From: Desulfovibrio sp. Huiquan2017
GTDB taxonomy: Bacteria; Desulfobacterota; Desulfovibrionia; Desulfovibrionales; Desulfovibrionaceae
Direction of reading: 5' to 3'
NCBI RefSeq assembly: GCF_017351175.1
Contig: NZ_JAFMPN010000009.1
Span: 1 to 64,000, forward strand
Length of the DNA: 64,000 nucleotides
Shown here: positions 61,555-64,000 of the stretch, in pieces
Layout: each line of letters opens with the position of its first letter
Numbering within the stretch: the stretch's first letter is position 1
Position numbers and translations under genes: made by a program
The notes under the pieces: model-generated
Seen by the model: only the letters and a program-made list of their open reading frames with translations
What the model was told of the DNA's origin: nothing
The model's database searches: none

Positions 61555-64000
61555 TTATCGTCCGGTCGGTGGCGCGTTTTCGGCATCGAACATGCTTTCC
61601 AGGTCCGCGGCGGTAGATTCCAACGCCTCCCGCATGGAATGCGCGTCTTCATATCGGATTTCCAGCTTGGCCGGGGGAATGAGCTTGGCCGTTTCCCCCC
61701 GTCCGCCAACCCAGCGAATGAGTTGCTCCGGGGTAACCGCCATGGCGTTGTCCTTCCAAGTGATGACCATCCGGCTTGGGTAGAGCTCCGCCCTGGCCGC
61801 CTGCATGCGGGACAAGGTTCGTTTTATGCGCAACACCCCGAAAAAGGCGTCCAGGGCCTCGGGCAACGGGCCGAACCGATCCCGGATCTCCGCTTCGTAT
61901 TCGCGAAGCTCCATATCCGAGGCCGCCGAGGAAAGGCCCCGGTAGTAGCGCAGCCGCTCCCGTGAATCCGGGATGTACCCGCCGGGAATGTGTGCCTCGA
62001 ACACGAAATTGAGTTCCGTGTCCAATGCCCCGGCATGCTCCTCGCCACGCAGCCTGGCGACCTCCTCCTCAAGCATTTCAAGGAAGAGTTCGAGGCCGAC
62101 TTTGGCGATCTGCCCGGACTGGGCCTCGCCCAGGATATTGCCTGCGCCGCGAAGGCGCAAGTCCTCCATGGCCACCTTGAATCCTGCCCCCAGATAATCC
62201 ATGTCCAGAATGATGCGCAAGCGTTTGCGCACGATTTCGGAAATATCCTTGATGGACGGAACCACGAAATATGCATAGGCTTGGCGTTCACTCCGCCCCA
62301 CCCTGCCCCGCAACTGATAGAGCTGCCCCAGGCCGAAAAGCTGGGCCTGGTCCACGATGAGGGTGTTCGCATTGGGGAAATCCAGGCCGGACTCCACAAT
62401 GGAGGTGCAGACGAGCACATCCAGCTCCCCGTGCCAGAAGCCGCGCATGGCCTCTTCAAGCCCTTTTTCGCTCATGCGGCCGTGGGCCATACCCACCTTG
62501 GCATCCGGGACCAGGCCGCGCACGTACTCGGCCACCCGTTCCAGCCCGTTGACCCGGTTGTACACCCAGTAGACTTGGCCGCCCCGGTCCAGCTCCCGGC
62601 GCAGGACCGCCGCGAGTTCCAGGTTCTCGCGCTCCATGATGCCCGTTTCCACGGGCTTGCGATCCACGGGCGGGGTCTCGATGACGGACAGTCCTCGGAT
62701 GCCGGACAGGGAAAGTTGCAGAGTCCGGGGGATGGGTGTGGCCGTTAAGGTCAAGACGTCGATATTCTGTCTGAAATGCTTGAGCTTTTCTTTGTGCTTG
62801 ACCCCAAAGCGCTGTTCCTCATCCAAAATGAGCAGGCCGAGATTGGGCAACGCCACGTCCTTGGACAGAATGCGGTGCGTACCGATGAGGATGTCGATTT
62901 CGCCCCGGCTCGCGGCTTCGAGCACGGTCTTCTGCCGCTTGGCGGAGACGAACCGGCTGAGCAGGCCCACGCGCACCGGGAACCCCTCCATGCGCTTGGT
63001 GAATGTCTGGTAATGCTGTTCGGCCAGGACCGTGGTCGGGCACAGCAGGGCCGTCTGGCGGCCTTCGAGCGCCGCGCGGAAAGCGGCGCGCAAGGCCACC
63101 TCGGTCTTGCCGAAGCCGACGTCGCCGCAGACAAGCCGGTCCATGGGTTCGGGCTTCTCCATGTCCCGGAACACGTCGTTCACGGCCTTCTCCTGATCCG
63201 GGGTCTCCTCGAAACCGAAGGTCGCCTCAAACTCGGCGTACATCTCGTCCAGCGGGCCGTAGCCGAACCCCTTGGCCACCCGGCGGAAGGCGTACATCTC
63301 CACCAATTCGTGGGCGATCTTCTCGATGGCTTTGCGGACCTTGGCCGTGGTCTTGGCCCAACGTGCGCCGCCGAGCTTATCCAACGACGGCTGCCGGGCC
63401 CCCTCGGGGCCCTTGAAGCGCTGGACGAGATTGAGCCGGTCCACGGGCAGGTACAACTTATCCTCGCCAGAAAAATACAGAAGCAAGTAGTCGTTGGCCC
63501 CTTCGCCGATGGACATATGGTGCAGGCCGCCGAACTGGGACAGCCCGTAGTCCCGGTGGACCAGCAGGTCGCCCTCGGACAGGTCGTCGTACCGGTCAAG
63601 CCCTTTGAAGGCCTTGTCGCGCCGCTCGTGCGCCCGGGCGGCCTGAGGTTGGAGAACCTCCTCGCCAAGGATGCGCGTACGGTTCCAGCCAATGTCCATG
63701 CCCTTGCGCAACGGTGAGACCAAAGCGTAGAGCCCGGGCCTGTCCGGCGCATATTCCAGGGTGATGGGCAGACTCTCCTGCTCGGCCAGATTCAGGAACT
63801 TGGCCCGCGAACGCCGGGTGCGGAAGCTCAGGATGGTGGTTTCGCCAGCGCCCTGCCATTCTTTGATCCCGGCCATGAGGGCCGCCCACGGTCGCCGCGA
63901 GGCCTCGGGACGCCAGAAGATGTCCGTAAAATCGCTATACGGGGTCTCGGGCAGGTCGATGCCGATCTTCTCCCGGCCAATGGTCAGCTCTTCGAAAACC
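61555..64000 (-). CDS. mfd: Transcription-repair coupling factor Mfd (C-terminal part, cut by window end)
   Basis: About 815 residues are visible, open to the window edge. The RNA polymerase-interacting (CarD-like) part contains LSEGDLLVHRDYGLSQFGGL. The translocase follows with Walker A VCGDVGFGKTEVALRAAF, DEEQ in LLILDEEQRFGVKHKEKLKH, motif III TLTATPIPRTLQLSL and helicase motif VESGLDFPNANTLIVDQAQ. The TRCF C-terminal domain ends the protein. It removes stalled RNA polymerase and recruits UvrA. The N-terminal UvrB-like part is outside the window. Confidence 0.95.
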   Translation of the reverse strand, partial: VFEELTIGREKIGIDLPETPYSDFTDIFWRPEASRRPWAALMAGIKEWQGAGETTILSFRTRRSRAKFLNLAEQESLPITLEYAPDRPGLYALVSPLRKGMDIGWNRTRILGEEVLQPQAARAHERRDKAFKGLDRYDDLSEGDLLVHRDYGLSQFGGLHHMSIGEGANDYLLLYFSGEDKLYLPVDRLNLVQRFKGPEGARQPSLDKLGGARWAKTTAKVRKAIEKIAHELVEMYAFRRVAKGFGYGPLDEMYAEFEATFGFEETPDQEKAVNDVFRDMEKPEPMDRLVCGDVGFGKTEVALRAAFRAALEGRQTALLCPTTVLAEQHYQTFTKRMEGFPVRVGLLSRFVSAKRQKTVLEAASRGEIDILIGTHRILSKDVALPNLGLLILDEEQRFGVKHKEKLKHFRQNIDVLTLTATPIPRTLQLSLSGIRGLSVIETPPVDRKPVETGIMERENLELAAVLRRELDRGGQVYWVYNRVNGLERVAEYVRGLVPDAKVGMAHGRMSEKGLEEAMRGFWHGELDVLVCTSIVESGLDFPNANTLIVDQAQLFGLGQLYQLRGRVGRSERQAYAYFVVPSIKDISEIVRKRLRIILDMDYLGAGFKVAMEDLRLRGAGNILGEAQSGQIAKVGLELFLEMLEEEVARLRGEEHAGALDTELNFVFEAHIPGGYIPDSRERLRYYRGLSSAASDMELREYEAEIRDRFGPLPEALDAFFGVLRIKRTLSRMQAARAELYPSRMVITWKDNAMAVTPEQLIRWVGGRGETAKLIPPAKLEIRYEDAHSMREALESTAADLESMFDAENAPPTGR

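Noticed and set aside
1-64000. CRISPR arrays, rRNA genes, riboswitches and a replication origin
   Set aside because: No regularly spaced identical repeats, no rRNA sequence, no recognisable riboswitch core and no cluster of DnaA-type boxes were seen on reading.

Overview
The window looks like chromosome of a sulfate-reducing deltaproteobacterium of the Desulfovibrionaceae, most likely Desulfovibrio or Pseudodesulfovibrio. This is inferred from gene content, not from any search. The signs are two small siroheme sulfite reductase-like proteins, a ferredoxin / NapH-like / Crp-Fnr group of the kind usually found around hybrid-cluster protein genes, a nifU-nifS-cysK-cysE operon, nadC-nadA-nadB, and a chain running ileS-lspA-ybgF-NIL ferredoxin-PilZ-cheZ. 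Most of the window is GC-rich with tightly packed operons.

Region 1 (1-6168) is a visibly A/T-rich island. It opens with the end of an IS3-family element inserted into a decayed ISL3-type transposase. A stretch without a recognisable gene follows, then five genes that overlap or touch (1180-5982): a short unknown membrane ORF, a membrane-anchored family 2 glycosyltransferase, an FrhB-like flavin/Fe-S protein, a flippase-like membrane protein and a predicted alpha/alpha-toroid protein. The island ends at a 3' half of tRNA-Pro(GGG) that begins in the anticodon loop, as expected of an integrase attachment-site remnant.

Region 2 (6169-16926) is a scarred zone. Four decayed copies of a tRNA-Thr(GGT)-like gene, all on the plus strand, separate two methyl-accepting chemotaxis genes and an RND efflux adaptor/pump pair. 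The first and third copies also share the tRNA-Pro end, a hairpin spacer and downstream flank, so a larger unit was duplicated. A broken methyltransferase gene lies at the right end. No tRNA gene in the window looks functional.

Region 3 (17045-26676) holds a flagellin-like gene, ilvBN behind a valine-rich leader peptide and attenuator, a flavodoxin-fold oxidoreductase, a 55-residue membrane protein, a Lon-family protease next to Hsp20, another small membrane protein, and a response regulator-PAS-GGDEF-EAL protein whose GGDEF motif reads GSDEF.

Region 4 (26888-44629) is mostly core metabolism: DUF493, nifU-nifS-cysK-cysE (Fe-S assembly coupled to cysteine synthesis), a TPR membrane protein, the ileS...cheZ chain, an alpha/beta hydrolase, mgtE, and nadC-nadA-nadB for NAD synthesis.

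Region 5 (44630-53983) contains about 0.7 kb without a recognisable gene, trkA-trkH for potassium uptake, and a minus-strand redox operon (NapH-like protein, ferredoxin, cupin, two siroheme reductase-like proteins) divergent from a Crp/Fnr regulator across a near-perfect 26-bp palindrome. A TupA-like binding protein follows.

Region 6 (54103-64000) runs on the minus strand from mfd (cut by the window edge) through two SurA/PrsA-type foldases, a RodZ-like protein, recO, glyQ and glyS to rpsT.
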